64,000 bases of DNA from Nematostella vectensis (Eukaryota; Cnidaria; Anthozoa; Actiniaria; Edwardsiidae), in the NCBI RefSeq assembly GCF_932526225.1, contig NC_064044.1, forward strand, positions 11,546,084-11,610,083, in the 5' to 3' direction. The position numbers and the translations under genes are program-made. The notes beneath the pieces are model-generated. The model was not told where the DNA came from and did no database searches. It worked only from the letters and a program-made list of their open reading frames with translations. Positions 54,101 through 64,000 of this stretch are shown one piece after another. Each line of letters begins with the position of its first letter. The first letter of the stretch is position 1.

Positions 54101-57100
54101 CTCGAGAGCTGCCAGACACAAGTATTGACACGAAGGGATTCTTCATGGACACGTAAGAGATTTACTCAGGCCATTTTGCAAATATGTCACACAAACTGCT
54201 GAGAACTCTGTGATTTGGATGTGTTAGAAGAGGGGAAGGGATAAAAAACAATAACTTGCATTAATGTAAATAATTTCATGCTAAAAGTGTGTGTGTTGTT
54301 AGGGAAGGAAGGGAGGGAGGGAGGGGGGGGGGGGTGATAATTTATTTCCAAATGGGTGTGTTGTGTGGTGGGAGAGGGGAAAAAAGTGTGTGCTTGTTGA
54401 GGAAGCTCCAGCCCCTCCACACCCACAACCCTTGCATCATGTAAAAAGGCTTAATTATCCACACATTCACACACTCAAATACGGCTAGCTTCTATTACTA
54501 CAGTAGCTATCCTCTGGAGAAATCCTGGTTTTGTCTCTGATTGTATTTTCTTGCACATTTTTTCTTGTCATAGCTTGCAGAGTGGGTCATTTCTTGCAAA
54601 GCTCATTGCTAAATATTGTCCTCTTGAGGAGGATGTCACATCCAAAGAGGTGAGATTATTGTGAAAAATTCGAATTAATCATCTGTAGGCCACCTCTCTA
54701 TTCATTTCCACAGGAAGGTGGTGATATACTCTGTATCTAAGTATCTGTGAGAAATATCTCAGTATTTCTGGGAAATATCTTCCTTCCCTGAACACTATCT
54801 TGTCACACCCCACCCTTCGACCCCTGAACACTATCTTGTCACACCCCACCCTTCTACCCCTGAACACTATCTTGTCACACCCCACCCTTCCACTCCTTGA
54901 CACTATCTTGTCACACCCCCCCCTTCCACACCTTGACACTATCTTGTCACACCCCACCCTTCCACTTCTAAACACTATCTTGTCACACCCCACCCTTCCA
55001 CTCCTGAACACTATCTTATCACACCCCACCCTTCCACCCCTGAACACTATCTTGTCACACCCCACCCTTCAACCCCTGAACACTATCTTGTCACACCCCA
55101 CCCTTCCACTCCTGAACACTATCTTGTCACACCCCACCCTTCCACTCCTGAACACTATCTTGTCACACCCCACCCTTCAACCCCTGAACACTATCTTGTC
55201 ACACCCCACCCTTCCACTCCTGAACACTATCTTGTCACACCCCACCCTTCAATCCCTGAACACTATCTTGTCACACCCCACCCTCTATCTTGTTACACCC
55301 CACCCTTTCACCCCTGAACACTATCTTGTCACACCCCACCCTTCCACACCTTGCTTGACACTATCTTGTCACACCCCACCCTTCCACACCTTGACACTAA
55401 CTTGTCATACCCCACCATTCCACCCCTGAACACTATCTTGTCATACCCCACCCTTCCACCCCTGAACACTATCTTGTCACAAACCACCCTTCCACCCTTG
55501 AACACTATCTTGTCACACCCCACCCTTCCACTCCTGAACACTATCTTGTCACACCCCACCCTTCCACACCTTGACACTAACTTGTCATACCCCACCATTC
55601 CACCCCTGAACACTATCTTGTCATACCCCACCCTTCCACCCCTGAACACTATCTTGTCACAAACCACCCTTCCACCCTTGAACACTATCTTGTCACACCC
55701 CACCCTTCCACTCCTGAACACTATCTTGTCATACCCCACCCTTCCACCCCTGAACACTATCTTGTCATACCCCACCCTTCCACCCCTGAACACTATCTTG
55801 TTACACCCCACCCTTCCACCCCTGAACACTATCTTGTCATACCCCACCCTTCCACCCCTGAACACTATCTTGTCACACCCCACCCTTCCACACCTTGACA
55901 CTAACTTGTCACACCCCACCCTTCCACACCTTGCTTGACACTATCTTGTCACACCCCACCCTTCCACCCCTGAACACTATCTTGTCACACCCCACCCTTC
56001 CACACCTTGCTTGACACTATCTCGTCACACCCCACCCTTCCACACCTTGACACTAACTTGTCACACCCCACCCTTCCACTTCTAAACACTATCTTGTCAC
56101 ACCCCACCCTTCCACTCCTGAACACTATCTTATCACACCCCACCCTTCCACCCCTGAACACTATCTTGTCACACCCCACCCTCTATCTTGTTACACCCCA
56201 CCCTCCACCCCTGAACACTATCTTGTCACACCCCACCCTTCCACACCTTGACACTAACTTGTTATACCCCACCATTCCACCCCTGAACACTATCTTTTCA
56301 TAGTCCACCCTTCCACCCCTGAACACTATCTTGTCACACCCCACCCTTTCACCCCTGAACACTATCTTGTCACACCCCACCCTTCCACCCCTGAACACTA
56401 TCTTGTCACACCCCACCCTTCCACCCCTGAACACTATCTTGTCACACCCCACTCTTCTGCCCCTGAACACTATCTTGTCACACCCCACCCTTCAACCCCT
56501 GAACACTATCTTGTCACAAACCACCCTTCCACCCCTGAACACTATCTTGTCACACCCCACCCTTCCACCCCTGAACATTATCTTGTCACACCCTACCCTT
56601 CCACTCCTGAACACTATCTTGTCACACCCCACCCTTCCACCCCTGAACATTATCTTGTCACACCCCACCCTTCCACTCCTTGACACTATCTTGTCACAAC
56701 CCACCCTTCCACTTCTGAACACTATCTTTCACACCCCACCCTTCCACTCCTGAACACTATCTTGTCACAACCCACCCTTCCACTCCTGAACACTATCTTG
56801 TCACACCCCACCCTTCCACTTCTGAACACTATCTTTCACACCCCACCCTTCCACTTCTGAACACTATCTTGTTACACCCCACCCTTCCACTCCTGAACAC
56901 TATCTTGTCACACCCCACCCTTCCACACCTGAACACTATCTTGTCACACCCCACCCTTCCACCCCTGAACACTATCTTGTCACACCCCACCCTTCCACTC
57001 CTGAACACTATCTTGTCACACCCCACCCTTCCACCCCTGAACATTATCTTGTCACACCCCACCCTTCCACTCCTTGACACTATCTTGTCACAACCCACCC

Positions 57101-59099
57101 TTCCACTTCTGAACACTATCTTTCACACCCCACCCTTCCACTCCTGAACACTATCTTGTCACAACCCACCCTTCCACTCCTGAACACTATCTTGTCACAC
57201 CCCACCCTTCCACTTCTGAACACTATCTTTCACACCCCACCCTTCCACTTCTGAACACTATCTTGTTACACCCCACCCTTCCACTCCTGAACACTATCTT
57301 GTCACACCCCACCCTTCCACACCTGAACACTATCTTGTCACACCCCACCCTTCCACCCCTGAACGCTATCTTGTCACACCCCACCCTTCCACTTCTGAAC
57401 ACTATCTTGTCACACCCCACCCTTCCACTCCTGAACACTATCTTGTCATACCCCACCCTTCCATTTCTGAACACTATCTTGTCACACCCCACCCTTCCAC
57501 TCCTGAACACTATCTTGTCACACCCCACCCTTCTACCCCTGAACATTATCTTGTCACACCCCACCTTTCCACCCCGGAACACTATCTTGTCACACCCCAC
57601 CCTTCCACCCCTGAACACTATCTTGTCACACCCCACCCTTCCAATCCTTGACGCTATCTTTTCACTCCCCACCCTTCCACTCCTGAACACTATCTTGTCA
57701 CACCCCACCCTTCCAATCCTTGACGCTATCTTGTCACACCCCACCCTTCCACCCCTGAACACTATCTTGTCACACCCCACCCTTCCACACCTGAACACTA
57801 TCTTGTCACACCCCACCCTTCAACCCCTGAACACTATCTTGTCACAACCCACCCTTCCACTCCTGAACACTATCTTGTCACACCCCACCCTTCCACTTCT
57901 GAACACTATCTTTCACACCCCACCCTTCCACTCCTGAACACTATTTTGTCACAACCCACCCTTCCACTCCTGAACACTATCTTGTCACACCCCACCCTTC
58001 CACTTCTGAACACTATCTTTCACACCCCACCCTTCCACTTCTGAACACTATCTTGTTACACCCCACCCTTCCACTCCTGAACACTATCTTGTCACACCCC
58101 ACCCTTCCACACCTGAACACTATCTTGTCACACCCCACCCTTCCACCCCTGAACACTATCTTGTCACACCCCACCCTTCCACTTCTGAACACTATCTTGT
58201 CACACCCCACCCTTCCACTCCTGAACACTATCTTGTCATACCCCACCCTTCCACTTCTGAACACTATCTTGTCACACCCCACCCTTCCACTCCTGAACAC
58301 TATCTTGTCACACCCCACCTTTCCACCCCGGAACACTATCTTGTCACACCCCACCCTTCCACCCCTGAACACTATCTTGTCACACCCCACCCTTCCACAC
58401 CTGGATAGCATCTTGTCACACCTCCATTCCCCACCCCTGGGTAGCATCTTGTCACACCCCACCCTTCCACACCTGGATAGCATCTTGTCACACCTCCATT
58501 CCCCACCCCTGGGTAGCATCTCGTCACACCCCACCCTTCCACTCCTGAACACTATCTTGTCACACCCCACCCTTCCACTTCTGAACACTATCTTATCACA
58601 CCCCACCCTTCCACCCCTGAACACTATCTCGTCACACCCCACCCTTCCACCCCTGAACACTATCTTGTCACACCCCACCCTTCCACTCCTTGACACTATC
58701 TTGTCACACCCCACCCTTCCACTCCTTGACACTATCTTGTCACACCCCACCCTTCCACTCCTGAACACTATCTTGTCACACCCCACCCTTCCACTCCTGA
58801 ACACTATCTTGTCACACCCCACCCTTCCACTTCTGAACACTATCTTATCACACCCCACCCTTCCACCCCTGAACACTATCTCGTCACACCCCACCCTTCC
58901 ACCCCTGAACACTATCTCGTCACACCCCACCCTTCCACTCCTGAACACTATCTTGTCACACCCCACCCTTCCACTTCTTGAAAGTATTGGTTGCTGAATA
59001 TATTTCCCTCCTCACGTTCCTTTTATTTATTGATTCATTGATTTATTTATTGGTTCATTATTATACTTACTTACTCTGATTTTTATTTATTCATTTTAG

Positions 59100-59163
<64 letters not shown>

Positions 59164-62100
59164 TTGTTTAGGTTCTTCAAGCCAATGACCTGAGGAAAGT
59201 GTTTGACGTTGCTCAGAGAAACCTCGGCGTCCCTAATATCTTAAGGTTAACATAATTGTAGTACCGTAGTAATAGCTCAAATAAGCGCCTCCCCTGAATT
59301 AGCGCCGCGCATGTAAGGGAAAATTTGAATAAGCGCCTAGCCTATGGGGAAAGTTTGAATAAACGCCTTCCTCCACTCAGCGCCTTGCGAATTTTTTTCA
59401 TCTAGAGATAGAACAGATTTCAAAAGATATTATATATTATTTTTTCGTCTACCTACTTTAATTTATCTCTTCAATATTCTAGCGCGTCAGCGTTGCTTGA
59501 GGGCTGTGCCGACGAATACTCGCTTCTTATCTACCTCGCGATACTACGAAGAAAGGTAAGTCACGCCTTCATTAAAATATAAAAGTGCAGACATTGACAC
59601 GCTGTTTTTCAGACTTTAATAGAATTCTCGTTATCGCGAATTTTTAAAAGTCTCTGTCACCCTAGCAAAATAGCACGCGCCAAAGCTTTTGTAATATATT
59701 CATTTATATTTTTAATTTGTTAAGAAATCTACCGATTTGTAATGAAAGCAGTGATTGACTGAATTACGACTATGACGACAAATGCATTTGTATAATAAAG
59801 AAAATAACTCTATAGTTCTCAATTCTCACACTGCGCAAACAAGCAACATAACAAGTTGGGCTTTTGAATCGGCTTCAATGTTCGTCGGCGCGTGTTATTT
59901 GCGCAAATAAGCGGCGGTCAGAATGAGCTATTTATAACCTTATTTGTCACCGTTCTCACTTCGTCTTTAAGATTTGCGAGGGAAAAGGCGAGGAGGTTTT
60001 CAAAGGAGGAACTTCCCCAACCAAGCGAGCGCCCCCACACACTCCGGACAGAACACCAGTGGTCACCCCCGTTAAGTTGACGCCGGGCAAGATAATGAGC
60101 CACGCCCCCAACGCTCAGATTACTTCACCGCGTGAGTACAAAATATTATAGTGAGAAGGCTTATTCCTGTAGAGACATTATTTGGTACGTTCGACTTTTA
60201 CATGCACATATTAAAGCCGCATTGTCACCAGTTTACTTCCGGAGGTCCGACGGAAACCTCAACCGTTAAAAGACAAAAGAATCTATTAGAATCCGAGATA
60301 TTTAACAGGCCATCTGCTCTAAATTATCAATCACACCCTCAAAGAAACTTCCAATTCCAACTTTCAATATTTTGAAATATTTTTCGCGTTTTCTGTTTAA
60401 AATCATCGGATATTATTACGTAATTGACCGGGAGTAAACTGGTGACAATGCAGCTTTAAGTACATCCTTATTGGTTTAGGACTTTCAGACGAAGTTCGCG
60501 TTTATCTTATCCCTTTTCAGAATCACTGTGTTCTATGACACAGGGGTACTAGATACAAGTAAGAATAAGTGAGCTTCAAAAGAACGCTAGCTTTACACAC
60601 AGCACCAGTAGGGCCAGTAACTGAGCGCTAACCAGACGCGTTTCGTGAAGGAGATGGGGTGGGGGAAGTTCCGTCAGTTCGGGAACAATGAATAGCTGTC
60701 GATCCTTCTTAGGACACATCGCACGCCATAACCGGTCTAACTAAAGATAACATTATTGGCAATAAATGGCAGGGAGCCTTCGAAAACGCTACTTGTCAAT
60801 GTATTCAACATAGAATAGCATGGCACCGGATATGGCAGCCACCACAACTAGTTTTTATTGTCATTATATTTGAAATTAGTTGAATTTAGGGGTGTGTGTG
60901 TGGGGGAGGGGGGGGGTAGGTGCGTCTGCATGGACAGGGCCGTATCAGGGGGTGGGGAACTAGGGCCGTAGCAGGGGGTGGGGAACTAGGGCCGTAGCAG
61001 GGGGTGGGGAACTAGGGCCGTAACAGGGGGTGGGGAACTAGGGCCGTAGCAGGGGGCGGGGAACTAGAGCCGTAGCAGGGGGTGGGGAACTAGGGCCGTA
61101 GCAGGGGGTGGGGAACTAGGGCCGTAGCAGGGGGTGGGAAACTAGGGCCGTAGCAGGGGGTGGGGAACTAGGGCCGTAACAGGGGGTGGGGAACTAGGGC
61201 CGTAGCAGGGGGTGGGGAACTAGGGCCGTAGCAGGGGGTGGGGAACTAGGGCCGTAGCAGGGGGTGGGGAACTAGGGTCGTAGCAGGGGGTTGGGAACTA
61301 GGGTCGTAGCAGGGGGTTGGGAACTAGGGTCGTAGCAGGGGGTTGGGAACTAGGGTTGTAGCAGGGGGTTGGGAACTAGGGTCGTAGCAGGGGGTTGGGA
61401 ACTAGGGTCGTAGCAGGGGGTGGGGAACTAGGGTCGTAGCAGGGGGTGGGGAACTAGGGTCGTAGCAGGGGGTGGGGAACTAGGGCCGTAACAGGGGGTG
61501 GGGAACTAGGGCCGTAGCAGGGGGCGGGGAACTAGGGCCGTAGCAGGGGGTGGGGAACTAGGGCCGTAGCAGGGGGCGGGGAACTAGGGCCGTAGCAGGG
61601 GGCGGGGAACTAGGGCCGTAGCAGGGGGTGAGGAACTAGGGGCACGTGCCCCCAATATATTAAAAAATAATATGGAAATGTCCAGTAGGGGCATGGCTCT
61701 GCCCCCATTTCCTTAATGTTTCTGTATTTTGCCCCCCAATATTTCGAGGCCTGCTACGGCCCTGATGGCCCTAGTGCCAAATTACGCATGACCTCATTGT
61801 TCATCTATTTTATATATAACATTTCTTGTCCAATAAAGCTATAACAAAAAAAACCGAATGTATGTAGAGCCCATGCCAACACGATGGCGCGCATGTGCAG
61901 GTCGTATTGACTTAGATCCAGCCGACTAACGGGACGACAAGCCCGAGTGTCAGGCCCTTTTTTCGTTCCCTATGAAGTATATACCGGGAAGCGATAACAT
62001 CGCCTTATACTCGAGACAACATAACATATTAACAATAGCATCGATAACTCTTAAAATGTCGGTATTAATGGAAACACCTAGAGAAACACTTAGCCATTTA

Positions 62101-63052
62101 GAAGCGTGCCACATGGATATGACCGCCGAAACGTTATAATTGGTGTGCAAAGTAAGAGGCTTTTATGGAGTTTGACGTTGGCACCGATGAGGACAGCAAT
62201 AACACCACCAGTGGGACAGGTGATCATGAGAAATGCAACTTCCGATCAACGCTATACTCTTACATGGCAGGATTACTAAATGAATAAATTCTGATATATT
62301 CTTGCAACTGGGTTTTATGTTTAAGAAACTTGAGTTCAAGAAGGAATAACTTGTGGCTTTTTAGTTATAAATAATGAATATGGTTAACTAACTTTTTGAA
62401 TTTCCTTTGAAAACTGATCTGCATATAGTACTTTCTGTTTGATGTGCTCATTTAATTTTTTTCTGTCAGTTGTCTGGGTTTTGTCGTATAGTTTATCTGT
62501 CTTGTTGTGTGATATATCCTGGAGCTATGCTTTATGCTTGAAAGAATGACTCTAATATGAATGACTCTAAACCTTGTACCGTGTGCTCATTTAATTTTTT
62601 TCTGTCAGTTGTCTGGGTTTTGTCGTATAGTTTATCTGTCTTGTTGTGTGATATATCCTGGAGCTATGCTTTATGCTTGAAAGAATGACTCTAATATGAA
62701 TGACTCTAAACCTTGTACCGGTATTTCTGATACTTTCTTATGCCTTTAATGAGATAATATTAGCCAAGGAATATATACCCTTCATTGAAAATTAAAGTAT
62801 TGTGGAGGAGCAGTGATTGTGGCCAGGGTTTTTAAATTCTTTGCAGATATCGACTCGTGTCTATTTCTTATGCATGTGAGCATAAGGACGCTGATATTCT
62901 TGGAGAACTAGAAATTTGTGTGTTCATAGTATTGTGATTGTTTCAACGGAAAACCAATCTAATTTTTATGATTCTCCCTATCTTTTTCAGTCTCTCCGAA
63001 CACTCTGCAAAGTCTTGTTGAACAGCAAGCGAAGTCACACGAGGCGATACAG
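51160..63052 (+). CDS. Gene F: tandem calponin-homology actin-binding protein (5' part)
   Basis: Exons: 51160-51204, 52563-52706, 53025-53118, 53741-53818, 54041-54152, 54574-54649, 59172-59245, 59483-59555, 59972-60131, 62991-63052. They give 306 in-phase codons with no stop, so the gene probably continues beyond 64000. The first exon (MALGEGKCASEGITK, donor GTAAGA) is the least certain. CH1: KVYAEWIKSYIPACDV, CLRDGQILCKLIELTTGSPL, VQTVLDFLEINGID, GSLKETLDLLWIIILHF. CH2: GKRFLLEWISRELPDT, SGSFLAKLIAKYC, LRKVFDVAQRNLGVPNIL, DEYSLLIYLAILRRK. A proline/threonine-rich linker with repeated TP sites follows (PHTPDRTPVVTPVKLTPGK), then a segment that may begin a coiled coil (LVEQQAKSHEAIQ). Tandem CH domains bind F-actin in the alpha-actinin/filamin/spectrin class. 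The filamin- or cortexillin-like identity of the rest cannot be told here. Confidence 0.85.
53287..53440. mobile_element. MITE, CAGGGGCGGATCTAG family, copy 3
   Basis: GCAGATCTAGGGGGAGGG on the left and GGCTAGATCCGCCCCTGA on the right, with GACATATGAAACAAAAAAT inside. In gene F intron 3, next to another MITE. Confidence 0.75.
53445..53592. mobile_element. MITE of the (C)AGGCGCGTACCCAGG family, inverted
   Basis: Starts GACGCGTACCAGGCTGAGGG and ends GCGCACCCCTCTGTGTACAC. The interior ATGACCCACTTTTTGGCTAT is the complement of that at 17090-17252 and 30955-31256. Confidence 0.65.
54797..58982. repeat. 36-bp minisatellite, about 116 copies, in gene F intron 6
   Basis: Unit TGAACACTATCTTGTCACAC plus CCCACCCTTCCACTCC (36 bp). 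A 3n period keeps frames open on both strands (up to about 317 codons); these are not genes. Higher-order repeats are visible: the variant TATCTTTCACACCCCACCC followed by CTTGTTACACC recurs near 56832, 57229 and 58018, spacings of about 397 and 789 (11 and 22 units). Occasional deviant units (GGATAGCATCTTGTCACACC near 58400-58500). Confidence 0.97.
59095..59162. repeat. (ATTT)n microsatellite
   Basis: About 16 uninterrupted TTTA units directly before the acceptor of gene F exon 7 (exon starts 59172). Confidence 0.95.
59268..59400. repeat. AATAAGCGCC-type dispersed repeat
   Basis: CAAATAAGCGCCTCCCCTGA, TTGAATAAGCGCCTAGCC and TTGAATAAACGCCTTCC in gene F intron 7; another AAATAAGCGGCGG at 59903. 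Looks like a MITE end motif. Confidence 0.5.
60211..60458. mobile_element. TTAA-flanked MITE, copy 2
   Basis: Same ends as 24295-24543 (TTAAAGCCGCATTGTCACCA ... ACTGGTGACAATGCAGCTTTAA with one change). 248 bp, gene F intron 9. High identity to copy 1 through the interior (GGAGGTCCGACGGAAACCTC). Confidence 0.92.
60565..60800 (-). mobile_element. Diverged SINE-like copy
   Basis: AGCACCAGTAGGGCCAG, GTTCGGGAACAATGAATAGC, CCTTCTTAGGACACATCG and ACGCCATAACCGGT follow the order of the 27656-28152 element. Confidence 0.45.
60936..61763. mobile_element. MITE whose left end is expanded into a 26-bp minisatellite
   Basis: Left terminus CAGGGCCGTATCAGGGGGTG, right terminus GGCCTGCTACGGCCCTG. Between them, 60950-61640 is about 26 copies of GGGGAACTAGGGCCGTAGCA + GGGGGT. 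Then a 120-bp unique part with an internal inverted GGGCACGTGCCC and GGGGCATGGCTCTGCCCC. The repeat unit contains the terminal GGGCCGTAGCAGGGGG motif. Confidence 0.8.
61764..62442. other. Gene F intron 9, nothing recognised
   Basis: Moderately AT-rich with no supported exon. The 66-codon minus-strand frame at 61950-62150 has no recognisable features. Confidence 0.4.
62443..62720. repeat. Perfect 139-bp tandem duplication
   Basis: 62443-62581 and 62582-62720 read identically, from TGTGCTCATTTAATTTTTTT to GACTCTAAACCTTGTACCG. Recent, or an assembly artefact. Gene F intron 9. Confidence 0.93.
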
Positions 63053-64000
63053 GTAGGGGGATATATATCACTTGATATTGGATACTATATTTTATAAGCA
63101 CTTAAATTTAAGAACATCGTTAAGAACATTTTCAGCCTTAAAATGCTCCAAAAATAAGGACGGCCCAGCCTCAACTGAAAATTAGACGTTCAAAAAAGAG
63201 TGTAAAACGTGTTGGAAAAAATCATATTTTCTTCACGCACGCTTTGCTTCCGTGTTTTCGTAATCCTTATCTTTTAGCTAATGCATGCGAATACCATCAG
63301 CTTTCTTTATTCTTAAATTGCTTTAAACAGCTAGCGTGTTTTACTACAAAGTTTGTCTGTTTATAGTTTTGTGCTTCGCGCATGGTTTGGTCAAAATACA
63401 ATGTATATCTTAAACTTTTATATTTCGTGTCATGAATATAATTGCAATTCATTTGTGTTATTGGCTTTGACACAATTGATGTAATTCATATTGGCTCGTC
63501 TTGTACATCTATTTTTTTTTCCATACTCGTGCGCGATACAAAAACTACACTAACTTGCAAACACTAACCGCGACTTTTCGATATCGTATTTCTAAATTCT
63601 CAAAAAAACTCGAGCAAATGATGTGAACCAAACTTAAGCTAAAGCATAAAGTTGAGTCTCGACATATTGTTAACTTGTCTAAATGAAATAAGTAATAAAA
63701 TAACAAAATAAATAACGTGAAAAAAGAATAAAAAGGGGCCCTTATACGATTGGTAACATCTTAGATGTTTTTTTTATGGGTTTAGAATTAATATTTTGTA
63801 TAACTTCGTAGCGTTAAAACAAGCCAGTCTGCAGAATCTATGGGAGATCTATTGGTGTAGATTAAAAAGAATTGTACTACATAACAAGTTAAGAAGTTTA
63901 GTGTCTGCAAGCGGTAAAAAGACGTCCGTAAATGACCGCTAATTTTCAAATGACGGGCGATCGTTATCTATGTTGTCTAAACTCTCCATCAGTTTAGTTC
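63053..64000. other. Gene F intron (incomplete), nothing recognised
   Basis: AT-rich, after the donor GTAGGG at 63053. No further phase-0 exon could be supported before the window end. Confidence 0.5.

Noticed and set aside
54679-58997. Frames with LNTILSHPTLPP and GCDKIVFRGGRV repeats, up to 317 codons
   Set aside because: Artefact of the 36-bp minisatellite inside gene F intron 6.
61950-62150. 66-codon minus-strand frame
   Set aside because: No recognisable domain, inside a gene F intron, composition like the surrounding sequence.

Overview
This is a eukaryotic, intron-rich window. It carries secreted PAN/EGF/lectin-type proteins, a TMEM205 homologue, an intronless class A GPCR, a tandem-CH actin-binding protein, many short inverted-repeat transposons and several non-LTR retrotransposons. 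Gene content, compact introns and MITE density suggest an anthozoan cnidarian (Nematostella-like). That is inference; no species marker was checked. There is one 200-base run of N (8170-8369).

Layout. 2-163: last exon of a pentraxin/LamG-type gene. 379-2150: MITEs. 2577-4330: C-rich minisatellite. 4562-9543: gene A (signal peptide, PAN, EGF, pentraxin/LamG), paralogous to the fragment at the left edge. 11098-24204: gene B, an 11-exon chitobiase-type GH20 beta-N-acetylhexosaminidase; its joined exons give 892 aa with all phases matching. 25402-30406: gene C (signal peptide, PAN, EGF, F5/8 type C). 31.4-39.8 kb: a nest of retrotransposons (gypsy pol remnant, CR1-like fragments, a decayed LINE) containing a full-length 3.66 kb LINE with an intact 1152-aa ORF and a 10-bp target duplication. 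40.2-42 kb: inverted repeats and a 1.2 kb non-autonomous DNA transposon. 43507-45691: gene D (TMEM205-like) with a TATA box. 48484-49518: gene E, a GPCR. 51160-63052 and probably beyond: gene F, a tandem calponin-homology protein whose intron holds a 4.2 kb 36-bp minisatellite.

Genes A, B and C are all secreted, on the same strand, and within 26 kb. A and C share the same N-terminal modules and the same intron phases but end in different ligand-binding domains, as expected from exon shuffling. B would act on chitin or glycan oligomers. A functional link between the three is only a suggestion from proximity.

The most unusual signal is the repeated association of tandem repeats with 3' splice sites. 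In gene D the acceptor and the start of exon 2 are triplicated with a 48-bp period, leaving three in-frame acceptors. In gene C an ~39-bp minisatellite resembles the EGF-exon acceptor and runs into it. In gene B a ~62-bp array ends at the exon 5 acceptor, and the exon 8 acceptor plus 30 coding bases is duplicated inside the intron. Separately, several minisatellites appear to have grown from the termini of MITEs.
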